A stretch of 64,000 nt of DNA from Brachionus manjavacas (lineage: Eukaryota; Rotifera; Eurotatoria; Ploima; Brachionidae). Below, in pieces: positions 16,063-27,575 of this stretch. Position numbers and translations under genes: made by a program. Each line of letters begins with the position of its first letter. Position 1 is the first letter of the stretch. Under the pieces are notes generated by a model that searched no databases, was not told the origin of the DNA, and saw only the letters and a list, made by a program, of their open reading frames with translations. The stretch is from NCBI GenBank assembly GCA_019054805.1, contig JAHQIY010000014.1, positions 868,001 to 932,000 on the forward strand, written 5' to 3'.

Positions 16063-17610
16063 GTCACTTGAATAGACCTTGATTTTTTGGCAATTTTTAC
16101 AAGTTTTTAAAAACAAAAATTTATATTTTAAATTTATTATCGTTTTCGTTATAATTTTTATTATTTTAATAAAATTTTTTTTATCAATTAAAAAAATTTT
16201 TTTTATCAATTAAAAAAATTTTTTTCGAAAAAAATTACAAGTCAATTGGGACTTGATCTAAATACTAGCATTTAACAAAAAACAATAACAATTTAAAATT
16301 AATTAGTTAATAAAGATTAATGTAGTTTATTTACTTTTTTATCCCCAGATGAATGATTTTGTCTATAACTTATATAAGTTATCTAAAAGTAAGCATTGTT
16401 TTTTATAAATCTGCTTTATTTTATCTTTAAGTTTATCAATGAATTGAGAGCTTATAAAATAAGTTAAATTCAGCTTGTATTTAAAGCAAAAATTGTATAA
16501 AATTTTTGTTATTATTTGTTCTTTTTTGTCTTACTTTATTTTATTTTTTTTTTACATCGCCTACAAGGCGTTCATTGAAATATTAATTTATTATTCATTG
16601 AAATTAATTTAAGCCTTTTGAAAATCAATAGTTAAAGAACAAGCTATTATCAACAAAAATCGGTGAAACGAAGGGAATATTTTAGAAAATGTATACAAAA
16701 CAAAAAAGATTCAAAAAATTCCTAAAAATGACCAAATAAATTAAATAAAAACGCTGAAAAAAACGTTCTAATAAGTTTTAAAATAATAATTAAAAAATTA
16801 CAGATAAAATTGATATTTATTTTTTTAAATGCCAAAAAAAGCAGAGTAATTTTTTTTGTTGACTTTGTTATTTCTTCTGTAAAATATTCACAACTTATTT
16901 TTTATAAGTCTTCATTTTGATAACTACAGCATTCCAATAATAATAAACCAAACGATTCAATTTATAAAGATGCTTTTTACACCAATTTCGGGATTTAAAA
17001 AATGTATGAGCAGTTGCACCATCTTGTTGGTAAATCTATTTGTCACCGCCAAAGCCATTTTCTGGAGATAATTTGAAAATTTCTCTTTTTATTCTTAAAA
17101 AACAATTTTCTGTGAGCATTTAAAGTTATTTTTTTTATCAAAAATGTTTAACTGTGTTTAAAATACTCATTATATTATTTAACTAAATTTAATTAATAGT
17201 TTAATTTATTTTAAAAACTGCTAAAAATTCAAATCATTTATTTCGTAAACAAAATAGTTTTGATAATTTAAATTTTATTTTTTAACTTCATTTTTATCTA
17301 TTCAAAAATTCTAATTTAATTTTTTTTTTTCATTAGCATAAAATAGATTTTTTTTTTTGAAAATAATTATCAATCATTTAATAAATGATTGAATTTAATC
17401 ACACGAAATTTCAATCCTTTTAATTCACTAAGTCAAAGTAATAAAGAAATTTTTCTCCCCCGCCACAAGTTTGATAATACGACGCAAAAATTTTACACAA
17501 TCATGAATAGAATGCATTTTTTAAATCTAGATATATAGTCATTTCCATTCTTGAAATATTTTATTGTCGAGATTTTAAAAAAATGTTAAAAAAAATTAAC
17601 ATCTGACGCC
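16063..17610. other. TGR 3' UTR end and intergenic AT-rich DNA
   Basis: Contains a likely polyadenylation signal AATAAA at 16309-16314 and an isolated retroelement-like tail at 16553-16612. Otherwise the region is A/T homopolymer-rich, with no supported gene. Confidence 0.5.
16553..16612 (+). repeat. Retroelement-tail-like hairpin, CGCC/GGCG type
   Basis: ACATCGCCTACAAGGCGTTC followed by ATTGAAATATTAATTTATTA resembles, in the other orientation, the tails at 22968-23010 and 58045-58100: a short CGCC...GGCG hairpin followed by AT-rich TAAT/AATAA repeats. It is divergent, and only the tail is visible. Confidence 0.4.
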
Positions 17611-19085
17611 ATGGATATAATTAACAACAAGAATCTAGGTAACTTAATTGAATGAAGAAAATGACTCGAGGCTTTACCTTTGCATAGATTGCTGCTTGAT
17701 TGTGGTCAATAAATCAGAAAAGTACCGCGGATATGTCGAGCTTTTGTACGAAAGCAACAAAAGGACAGGAGGTGATGAAATAGACTGCTTAATTTATGAT
17801 CCAGTTTTGAAGCAATTTATAATTATTTTCAAAAATCAAAAAAGTAAAAAAATTATATTAAATTTTTTTTTTTTATTTTTTTTTTGTTCTAGCAACCGAT
17901 GATGTTTTGACTTTTGGTGATGTAAATTTTGAAAATCAGCTTTACAAAGCATTCAGAATCGACAGAAAAAAGTTTCTGTTAGAAAATATAGATTCCAATT
18001 TGCAAAATGACGTAATCAATTTGTACATTGATTATCTTCTTGAAGCGATTGGAAAAGCCAAATTCAAAACACAGCACATTGGGACTGGCTTTGTGCTGAT
18101 TGAATGCAGTCAAGCGATTGATTTTGACTCTTTACACAAAAAATACTCCGATCACAATTCACTTCAAAATAAGACACTAAAACTTCATTTTGTACCAGAA
18201 CTTGACCAAGACTTGAACGCCTTGAACAGGGTAGACATTGCAAAATATTTTTCAAATATTCTTAACTGTTGTTCTGAACTTCATTGCACCAATAGTGAAA
18301 ACCAAGCTGTCAACTATGCTGAAAATGATCCCGCACAGGAAACTTTGAATGCTGGAGAAATTTTTTATAAGGAAAAGATAAAAAATTTGGAACACAAGCT
18401 TTTATTATACAAAAATTTGAACCAAAGTTTAAATCGTTTTAATTTTTTTGGTGATCAGGAAAGTGATTCGAACTACAATGAGACAGGTTCATTTTCATCA
18501 GCGAAAAATAATTGGGCACTTAGTTCACCATGTTTAAGAGAACAAAACTTGGTACCTAAAGAATGTAAATTACTTTTTCAGGACAGTAGTGACATACCTA
18601 GTAAGACTTCAAAATTGGAATCAGATTTGGGACAAAATAGATGTGACAAGAAAAAAACTATTAAAAATTTTCAAAAATTTTTAATTGAAGAGAATAAAAA
18701 TGATGAAGAAACAAATAAAAAATTCGACTCGAACTCAACAAACAAAAATTCGAACAGAACCATTTTGACTCAGTGTACATTTTCCCCATTGAGATCCAAA
18801 TGTAATCCTTTAGCACAGAGATTTCCAGTAATTAAATATCAGAGACCAAAGTGCAAAAGTTATTTCAAGCCAGAGGAAGAAACGGGAGAAAATTCAGACT
18901 TAGACATTTGTTTAAATTTAAATATAAAATGTTCAATTTGCTTAGAAGACTTACTTCCAAATGAAAATGTAAAAATTTTGAGCTGTTTTCATCAATTTCA
19001 TGTCAAATGTATCGATACTTGGCTAGCTCAAAAATCAACTTGTCCTACTTGTAAACTTGACCTAATCACCTCTTCAAACGAATAA
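17611..19085 (+). CDS. RRM-like plus RING-H2 protein, putative E3 ubiquitin ligase
   Basis: Proposed exons are 17611-17638, 17658-17843 and 17893-19085. The 49-base intron 17844-17892 (GTAAAA...TTCTAG) is well supported. The ATG at 17611 has a strong GCCATGG context but leaves frame unless 17639-17657 (GTAACT...GAAG, 19 bases) is removed, so the 5' end is uncertain. The N-terminal segment contains YVELLYESNKRTGGDEID and FIIIFKNQK, matching the RRM-like fold seen in PARP10/14 and DTX3L ('LYFENxRxSGG'). A low-complexity middle of about 200 residues follows. The C terminus is a RING-H2: CSIC, CFHQFHVKC and CPTC supply the eight metal ligands, about 20 residues from the end. An RNA-binding or ubiquitin-ligase role is inferred from the domains. 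Substrate unknown. Confidence 0.75.
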
Positions 19086-21075
19086 AAAAATAATTTGTTT
19101 TTATTTATTCTTTTATTTAAATTTTCTTTGGCCAAATTAAATAAGCTAAAAGTGCTAACATTAAACAAAATACAATTACCAAAGTGTTCTCAATGTTTCT
19201 GCTCCAAATACCTTTCCAAATGAAATTAAAATATTTGTTGTAAGATTTTTTTATTTTTACTCAAATGCCTTACAAAAGAGGACAATTTATTTTGAAATAA
19301 TTTTTAGAAAAAAAAGCTTAGCTGTTAAATTATTTTTTTTTTAATAAAGTGAAAAAATTGAAAAATTCATAGTTTATTTTTCAATTTTTAAATTTTCATT
19401 AATTGTCTATTTATAATTTTCTCTGTAGCTATGCACTATCTAAATAGAAAAGATATCGTTTTACTTGTCATCAGCATAAAATTTAAATGGAATTAATGGA
19501 CTAATGTATCAACAGATTTTTTAACCACATCAAGATTTCCTAATAACGCACTGAATTTAATTTTTTGATTAAATTTTAATTTATCTTAGAAGTGCATCCA
19601 TCTTAAAAACTTATATTATTGATATGGCAAAATTTTATTCCATTCAAGATGTGGATTTCATAATTGAACCACTTCCTGATTCAAAATTTATTGATATTAG
19701 TAAAAAATTTGGTAAATCAGAATAATTTTTTTTTGAAAAAGCGCTTCGAATGGAAGTTTGCTAATGATAATGAATAATTATTGAATTCATATTTAAACAT
19801 TTTAGTTGCAAATATTATCTGAAGTAAAAGGTGTGTCGTAAAGGTACTTGCACTAAAGAGCCTGAAAAACAAAACAGAATTTGTTATAATAATCATAAAT
19901 GTGGTCATCCTGAAAAAACTGAAAACGATTTGGTGAGATAAAATTTATAATTTTTATATTTAATAATTAACCTGATAATACTTCGAATCAATTGATAAAT
20001 TTATAAAATGTAATTTTTTGTTTGATGCGCTTTTTAGAACTGAAATTGCCGTAACAAGGAAGACCCATTCTAAATTTAAATGAAGCTCTTTTTTATCTAG
20101 GCATTTAAATAAAAAATTTTATAAAATTCGAAATTATTAATCAAATATTTAAAAATACCTAATTGATTTGGTTTTAAGTTAGAGATTTTCTAATAAACAA
20201 AAATTTACATTTAAAATCTAAATAAGAAAGAAAAATACTTTTCTTAGGAGGTTTTGAATCCAAGTCCATTCATTGAGTCCACAACCTTGACAAAAATTTA
20301 TTTCAATATTTTCATACATTTTTATTAATCATAAAAAATTAAATTTGTCTTTTTTATTTCACCAAACTACAATTTTAAAAAGATTTAAGTTAACAAAATT
20401 TTAAGTCTGAAAATAAAAAATTTCAAATTTTTTCAAGGACTAGAATTTTGAGAATTTTTCCTTTAATTTTTTACTAAGTTGTTTAAAAATCACAAGTCTC
20501 AAGTTTGGTCCAAGTCCAGATCTTTTTTTTCTTCAAAAGTCCGAGTTAAAGACTTTTATTTTTGTTATGTTTAAAAAAAATAAAAATTTTTTTTTAATTA
20601 AACTGAGTCAAATATATAGCATGGAGAATCGATCAGTCAGAATTTTCTGCCGTTCCGGGTAGTAGTTATGGCGGCATAGCAAGTGTCAATGTCCGGAATT
20701 TGACTTTGATTCGGGACTTTTGAACAACTCTGATTTTTACATTGAGTATTAAAAAAATTTTTGAAAAATTTTACATTATTCAAAATGATAGTTGAATATT
20801 TTTTTCAATTTAAATTTTGAAAGTGATCTTGATTTGATTAAAAAATTAAGGACGAAAAAATGTCGTCTTCAAAATAAATTCAATTAAACCAATTTTTTCT
20901 ATATTAATTTGAGTGCTTTAAAATTAAAAATTTCTAGTCATCTTTAATTTGAAAAAACCAGGAATTTGGGTGCCTAAAAATTGAGAATTTCAAATTTCAA
21001 ATTACAAAAAAATTATTTATTAAATCGAGAACATTTACAAAAATTTGCATCAGAAAATTGAGTTTTTTTTAGGAA
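19086..21075. other. Intergenic; possible small Cys-rich exons, otherwise nothing clear
   Basis: Includes a coding-like piece starting ATG at 19624 (29 residues, ending at a GTAAAT) and a Cys-rich open stretch near 19831-19936. I could not join them in frame. A GC-richer patch at 20620-20710 has no open frame. The rest is AT-rich noncoding. Confidence 0.4.
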
Positions 21076-21466
21076 TTATAAACATTTTCTCGAACACGAA
21101 TCTTTTCCAAACGTACTCCATTTTGTGCATCTACAAAACTTGCTACAACATTCAGAATGGCGTCTGCAGGGATTAGAATTTAAGCGGCACGCATGCTCGC
21201 TTTTTACATCTATGATATTTCCGTACACTTGCTCCAAATATGTAGGCCACCATCCGAAAGACCAGTGGTGTGGATTTATCAGTGGTTGATTGAAATGTTG
21301 GCCATTCCAATTGATGGTCAAATCATCGATTGGTAATACTTAGGATTGTTAAATTTTAAATAAAAGTGTGCTAAATAATAAATTTTTTCATACCATCTCT
21401 CCAGTCGGTGCTAACCTTTTTGCTCAAAAAAAAAATCAGAGCTATTTTGATCAAAATTTTATGCAT
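21076..21466 (-). CDS. Secreted cystine-knot-like (ICK) peptide precursor, 2 exons
   Basis: Exon 1 is 21394-21466 and exon 2 is 21076-21338. The 55-base intron (21339-21393) has GT/AG ends and joins in frame at phase 1, giving 111 residues. The first 17 or so residues form a signal peptide: basic start, then a hydrophobic ILIKIALIFFL core. A Trp/His-rich propeptide-like segment follows. The last 38 residues contain eight cysteines spaced C-x6-C-x5-CC-x3-C-x-C-x10-C-x3-C, the arrangement of inhibitor-cystine-knot peptides in spider venoms and other invertebrate secretions. The fold and any toxic or defensive role are inferred from spacing alone. It could equally be an antimicrobial or signalling peptide. 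No paralogue is visible nearby. Confidence 0.72.
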
Positions 21467-22967
21467 CTCAGGATCTAAGTAAAAAAAATTAATAAAAAAA
21501 TGTCAAATTTGTCGATACTCGTTATTCATAAAATACTGTTGGAAAAAATTTAAATAATTTTCTCATTTAAAAAATGTTTAAAATGAAAATAGCTCAAATA
21601 ATAAACTGTGTATTGATCATGTCAGTTTTTAATTATTTTTGAAAATTAAACTTTAATAATAGATGTTATATGCCAAAATGGTATCCAAAAATTATAGATT
21701 AAAATTAAAAAAAATAATTAAGAATAGTGAAGTATGACCGAGGCTATTGGTCTCGAAATCAAAAAATTCATTTACAGTTTATGATTTTGGGACACGATAA
21801 TAATTAATGTAAATGTGCTTGATTTGTAGATGAAAAATTTTTTCACTCAATAGGTCAATAATTATTTATTTATTTTCTGAGTCTGTAAAAATGCTCTGTC
21901 ATCATTTTAAATAAAAAAATTTGTTTAATCGACTTAGATTTACATTATTGATGTAAAATTCAAAAAAATACCTTGGAAAATGTTTCAACTTTTGTCTAAT
22001 CCTAACAAATGCTGCAATAAAGACAATTAATTTTGTTCTGTCAAAAATGACTTTGCTTAAACTTTTACTAATCTCTCCTCCTCGAAAAAACTTTGTTTTA
22101 ACCTTAGTGAATTGAATGAAGAATATATAAAACACTTTTATTAGTGAAAAAATAATAAATTCATATTTAAAAAAAGCACAATAAACTTTAATTATAAGTT
22201 TATTTATTTGTTTATCTCTATCGACCTAAAACGGGGTTGTGGAGTTCATTTCAATTCAGAAAAATTTGAATATTTTTTTTACTAAAAGAGATAATTTTGT
22301 TCTGTAAAATGCTTAATGGTTAAGCAAGTTTGCTTAATCCAAATATATATGTCTGCAAAAACTCTGCAATGTAATTGCACCCTTGATTAGAATACTTTTT
22401 AATTACGTGCAATATGCAGAAAATTGCAGAGTATTTTGCAGCCTTATTTTACTGCATTAAGCAAATTTGCTTATTATTAAGCTTTTTATAGAACTAAATT
22501 ATCTCTCTTAGTAAAAAATGTATTCAAATTTTTCTGAATTGAAAAGATCGAATTGAAACGAACTTCGCAACCCCACCTAAAGCTCTTTCAGACTAAAAAA
22601 ATTAAAATCAAAAAAAAGATGATGGTTAAACTAGATTAATTGAAATGAGTAATGACAGGTGCTATGTGTTGTAGTATTAAAAAGGAAATAAAGAAGATAT
22701 TGAAAAATTGCCTCGGAAAAAATAAATTCAAAATAATTCAGGGAATGTATTCTTTTACTTTCTTCTAAAATTATGGCTAAAATTTGACTTACAATAAATT
22801 TTTAATTAGTTTTTAGAATTTAATCTTTTTTATAAAAGTTTTTAGTATTTAGAATAAAAAATGACTACTGAAAGTCAGCTGTTTGATGGTGGAACGCCCT
22901 TCTTTCAACATAAAAAAACGATAAATTATCACATAAAAAATTAATAACGAAAAATTTAAGAAGTTTA
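21467..22967. other. Intergenic AT-rich DNA with a foldback element
   Basis: No gene supported. It should contain the promoter of the cystine-knot gene just above 21466 and holds the foldback at 22234-22576. Confidence 0.45.
22234..22576. mobile_element. Foldback element with GGGGTTG ends
   Basis: The left arm (22234-22345) runs from GGGGTTGTGGAGTTC through TTCAGAAAAATTTGAAT and AGAGATAATTT to TTAAGCAAGTTTGCTTAA. The right arm (22455-22576) is its diverged reverse complement, ending CTTCGCAACCCC. The inner part has a second palindrome built on CTCTGCAA/TTGCAGAG. No coding capacity. Confidence 0.72.
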
Positions 22968-23400
22968 TTATTATTTATTTCAAAAATTACGCCAGATTTG
23001 GCGATAATAAAAAAAAATATTCAATAAAAGAAAACTATTATTAAGAAAGAAAAAAACAGCAAAAATATTTTTTTGAAAGAATTTGTTTCTTTCTTTCTTT
23101 AAATTTTTTTTTTAAAGTTTAATAAATTTACATTCGTTAGATGCATTTGATTTAAAATTGATTTTTTGTTGTGCTTAGAACACTGTGTTTGTAAATTTAT
23201 TCTTTGATATGTGTATTGTGGTTGTAGTTCATTGTAAGAAAAGAGATGCATTACTTTTGAATTTTTTGTTCAACCGGTGTTAAATTAGAAATTGCATTAA
23301 TAATCTTTTGACTTGTGAATTTTGAAACCTTGAAAATTGATCTGATAGCCCTATCTTGAATTGTTTGTACAACTTTTTTCGTTTTGTTAGACGTGATCAT
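22968..23400 (-). mobile_element. 5'-truncated non-LTR retroelement, second family
   Basis: Reading the minus strand from about 23400, a frame resembles the C-terminal part of a LINE reverse transcriptase (VVQTIQDRAIRSIFK, then INAISNLTPVEQ). AT-rich 3' UTR follows. The element ends in a CGCC AAAT CTGGCG hairpin at about 22988-23004 and AATAAATAATAATAA. A similar tail is at 58045-58100. The rest of the element is absent. Confidence 0.6.
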
Positions 23401-23599
23401 ACGCATTTATGAAAGTTTCCTGGTGTGTACCGAAAATTTCTAATACAAATTGAGCAAAAATTCTTCCTTTTTTGATAAATTGAAATAAAATAGAATAGGA
23501 TCTATAGTAATAGGTGACAAGTTGGTCGTATATTAAATGACCAAGACTGGTCACATAGTATCTCCGAAGGGATAATATAATGTAGTGAGGGGAGTTTTC

Positions 23600-23965
23600 T
23601 CTTTAGTTTGGGAACATATCGGTCCATAGAAAAAGTGTTAATAGAAAAAAGACAAATTTTTCGTCGAAATCTTCCACAGAAAATTTCTTCATAGAAAAAG
23701 TCCATAGAAAATATATTTATTTATTGATTGATTATTTATGTTTGCAAAAAAATTAAAAAAAATTGAAAATTAACACTTCATAATTTCATTTATACTTTCT
23801 AAATGATCAAATGGATTTTTTGGTAAGCTTTCATAATAGAGAAAAAATTTTTTAGAGAATTTTTATTTTAGAGAAAAAAAAAAATAGAGATAATTAAGTG
23901 TCAATATTATATAGAATAAATTTATTAGAGAAAAAAATATAATAGAGAAAGTAAATTAGAGAATT
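23600..23965. repeat. Degenerate short spaced repeats (ATAGAAAAAG / TTAGAGAAAA)
   Basis: At 23620-23715 the unit CATAGAAAAAG or close variants recurs about six times with irregular spacing. At 23840-23965 a related unit AATAGAGAAAA/TTAGAGAAAA recurs about eight times. This is a degenerate tandem-like array without coding potential. Its origin is unknown. Confidence 0.5.
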
Positions 23966-24584
23966 TTTTTCAGCGGACCTCTCTAGTAGCTGAGCAAAAT
24001 GAATATAGGTTGCTGGAGTCATCTAGCAGCATTAGTTTATTAAATGAGTGTTGGTATTTTTGATATAGCAAGTACACAAAAACCTCGTTAAAGATTGAGA
24101 AATCTTAATTAAATTTTAGTTCCTATTTAAATGACACCGAAGCGAGTGAAATAATTCGACTGACAATACTCAAACTACAATATAATGATCAATTTCAACG
24201 GCATCAGATATTCAAAATAATCCGACTCGAACATTGAAATAATTTAATTTATATAAAAAGATTTATTTGAATAAAAGGTCTTTTTTTTAATTCAAAAATT
24301 TGGTCTCGCCCAAATTCCCTATACCTGATTTTTTTTCTAGTAAATTCTTAATTAAAATGTAATCAAAATTTTCAGGAACAGTCTATTTTTGGGTCATATT
24401 AGGAAAGATCCTGAAAGATCCTTTGCGCTCTCGTGCCATTGCATTCCTCTTTAAACATTTGAAGTTAGATTAGTTATAAAAAAAGTATAGACCTTTATTT
24501 ATCTTATTAGATACTTAGCTAAAGATCTTAAATTTTATTATTGATTTTTAATTTTAGATTTAATTTTAGATTTAATAATGCTGG
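23966..24584. other. Intergenic AT-rich DNA
   Basis: No open frame or repeat I can support. It is bounded by the short-repeat patch and the retroelement at 24585. Confidence 0.45.
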
Positions 24585-24589
24585 AAAGA

Positions 24590-26936
24590 ATAATTAATGA
24601 GCTAGACTTTTCAGTAATCAATTATAAGCGCCCTACTTTCAATATTTTCAATAGGAATTACTTTGAAATTCTTTATCTTTTTTTAGTTTTAACTTCATAA
24701 ATTGACAAAATTACCGACTTCAATGACTTAAATAGTCAAGACATGACTAGTGACCATTTCCCAATCGAAGCATCAATTTCTATGGGCTATCAATTAAAAA
24801 ATAAATCTACAGCTAAAAAACTTAACTAAAGAAAGCAAACTGGCAATTCTTTAGCGAGATTTTAAACTCTCAAATAGTTAATATCACTGAAAGCCCCCTC
24901 ACTATTGATCAACTAAATGATAAAATTACAGAAAAAATCATTTATGCATCACATAAAAGTATTCCTTACCTTTCTCAGAAAATCTACAAATCCAGTCTTC
25001 CCCCGGACATTGTAAATTTAATTAAAGAACGTAGGAAAGTAAGAAGAAACTTCCAAAAAACTCGCTGTCAATAGCTCAAGCAAAAATTAAATCAACTTAC
25101 ATTTGAATTAAAAGTCTCTTTAAAAAAATTCTGGAATCAAAATTGGTTTGATTTTATCGAGTAGATGGGAAAAAACCCACTGACAAGTAGACCATTCTGG
25201 AAAAAAATAAATAAATTTAGATCAAAAAAAGGATCAAATTTAATCCCAAATTTGATTTTAAATGACAAGGAATTCAAAACTAATGAAGAAAAGGGAAAAT
25301 GCTTTTGAGAACTCCTATCTTCAATATTTAGTCCTAATTCTGATTTAATAGATCTTGATAAAGATTTCGAAATACTTAATTCTAACTCTGAATTCTTTAG
25401 AAATTATGATCAGTCTAATTTTAATGATCCAATTTGCTTAAACGAATTAATTATAGCTGTAAAAAGATTGAAAAATGAAGCGGCATCAGGACCTAACCAA
25501 ATTCATATTTTGATGCTAAAAAATTTACCAAGAAATTCATTAATAGAAATCTTAGAAATTTTTAATTTATCTCTTAGAGAAGGTAAAGTCCCGAAAGCGT
25601 GGAAAACTTCGAACATTACTATGATTCAAAAAAAGGCCTCTACTGCACAAGACCCTTTAAATTATAGACCAATTAGCATAACGAGTTGTCTAGGAAAGTT
25701 ACTGGAAAGAATAGTATAATCATATACAATTTACAATTTACAATTTTACAATTACAATTTTTATTACAATACAAAATTGTATTGTAATAAAAATTATCAT
25801 GTATACAATTATGTATACATGATATACAATTTATACATGATATACAATGATATACTATTTATGAATCATGTATACAATTTTTTGGAACAAAATTCACTCC
25901 TTATCCAGGAGCATTCTGGATTTAGAAAACATCGGCGAACATCAGATAATCTTTTCTTTTTAATTCAAAAAATTGTGGAATCATTTAATAGAAAAAAAAG
26001 GGTTTGCGGCCTGTTTTTTGATATTTCTAAAGCCTTTGATAGGGTTTTACATGAAGCTTTACTTTTTAAATTGATTAAATTGAATCCACCTCATTACTTG
26101 ACTAACTGGATTAGATCCTTTTTAGATTCTAGGAGATTCAAGGTAAATGTGAATGATCAACTAAGCGAAGAATATCAAATAACTGCAGGTAATCCTCAAG
26201 GCTCAGTAATTAGTCCCCTTTTAATTAGTTTATTTATAATGACATCCCAAAAAGAAACAAAACAAACAATGAATACTCTCTGCTTTTCGCAGATGATCTA
26301 GTTACATTCTTCATCTATAACAAAAAAGGGAACCTAGAAAATAAGATTAATAAATACACCAACGAACTAGAACAATGGCTTATTAAATGGAAAATGAAGA
26401 TATCAGTAGAAAAGTCGTGATCGGTACTCTTTTCTAGATATAAAAAAGAGAGTGATGATCTAAACTTAAAAATTTATGGAAACAGAATAGTTAGCCAAAA
26501 AGAAATCAAGTTTCTTGGCATTAAATTTGATTCTAAGTTAAACTTTAATGTACTGGTAGACGAAATCAAAGAACGCTGCAATAAAAGGTTAAATATTATT
26601 AAGATATTTTCAAATAAAAAATGGGGTCTCAATCAAAACACACTAGGAAATTTATATAAATCTTTAGTTGGATCAATCTTAGACTATTCTTTTCCTTGCT
26701 TGAATTCATTTTCAGAAAATAATATCAATAAACTACAAGCAATTCAGAATACAGCAGTCAGATCTATCCTCAAGTTAAAATATGATACTCCTTCCAACAT
26801 GTTGCATCATGAGACTTTTAATAAACTTAAATTACTAACAGTCTCGAATCGTCTTTTTGAGTTGAGTGAGAAATATGTTGGGACAGGACTGAGTCATTCT
26901 ATTCCATTGGTTGAAAGACTGGTGAAAGAATAAGAA
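24590..26936 (+). pseudogene. ORF2 remnant: endonuclease end plus reverse transcriptase
   Basis: Recognisable blocks in order: TSDHFP of the endonuclease; a spacer; AASGPNQIHILMLKNLP; PLNYRPISITSCLGKLLERIV; HSGFRKHRRTSDNL; CGLFFDISKAFDRV; GNPQGSVISPLL; then, after a frame change at about 26285, the FADD catalytic motif; and a C-terminal region with NKLQAIQNTAVRSI. In-frame stops are at, among other places, 25073 and 26419. A repeat-rich insertion at 25720-25865 separates two reverse transcriptase blocks. Compared with the minus-strand copy it has many more lesions, so it is older. Confidence 0.85.
25720..25865. repeat. TACAATT/ATGATATACA repeat-rich insertion within the retroelement
   Basis: About 145 bases made of TTACAATT units, then a palindrome around ACAAAATTGTATTGT, then TGTATACA and ATGATATACA units. 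It lies between LLERIV and FLEQNS of the reverse transcriptase, where the other copy has only about ten residues. This suggests a local repeat expansion or insertion after the element landed. Confidence 0.65.
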
Positions 26937-27289
26937 GAAGAAGGTTTCGAATCAAGATATGATATGAATACCCAACTCCATTGTGTAATTGCTTCCTTAC
27001 TATTTCTTCTTTTTTTCCTGAAACTTGAACTATTTAAACATGTGCCACATGTAACAATCTTTTCCAATTTATGTCTTTTCAACTTTCATTTTTTTAGCTT
27101 ATTTACTCTATTTTGATTCTTTTTTTTTTATCTAATTTTATTAACTTTAATTTTATTTTTTTTATTTTATTTTTAACTTATTCTGAAGGAGCTATAGCTC
27201 GGTACAGAAAACAAATAAATAAATAAATAAAATAATTTTTATTATCTTAAGTGTGAATTTTAGAATCATTTTTATTTTATTTTTAGTAG

Positions 27290-27575
27290 CAGAAAAATAA
27301 ATTTCGAATCTCGTTTCATCGAATACCCTACTCCTTTGAGTAATTGCTATCTTGAAGTTTCTTCTTTTCTTTAACTGTCCAATTTTTAAAATCCTTAAAC
27401 TACCTCATGTACCTTTATTCATTTTAACTTTCCTATTCTATCATTTTTTTATTTATTTATTTCAAAACTTATTTTAACAAAACTTTTAATTTTATTTCAT
27501 TTGCCTTTTTTTTTATCTGAAGGAGCTAATGCTCGATACAGATATACAAATAAATATAAATAAATAATAATAATA
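27290..27575 (+). mobile_element. Second, strongly 5'-truncated copy of the same retroelement
   Basis: Opens with a frame encoding FESRFIEYPTPLSNCYL and a stop, matching the extreme C terminus of the related element (FDSRFITNPTPLCSCYL). It then runs through a CT-rich 3' UTR to CTGAAGGAGCTAATGCTCGA and AAATAAATAATAATAATAAA. It lies about 50 bases after the end of the longer copy. Confidence 0.75.

Larger units (their letters stand above)
24585..27240 (+). mobile_element. Non-LTR retrotransposon, 5'-truncated and degenerate
   Basis: Starts within the end of the endonuclease domain (DMTSDHFP at about 24750, the catalytic SDH motif). It continues through the reverse transcriptase to a 3' UTR ending GAAGGAGCTATAGCTCGGTA, then AAATAAATAAATAA. 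The minus-strand copy at 58905-63330 aligns along its whole length. Stop codons and frame changes interrupt it at many points, so it cannot encode a functional protein. Confidence 0.88.

Noticed and set aside
19717-19908. Minus-strand 63-residue hydrophobic frame
   Set aside because: Antisense of the possible Cys-rich exon, with no start context, and biased by AT content.
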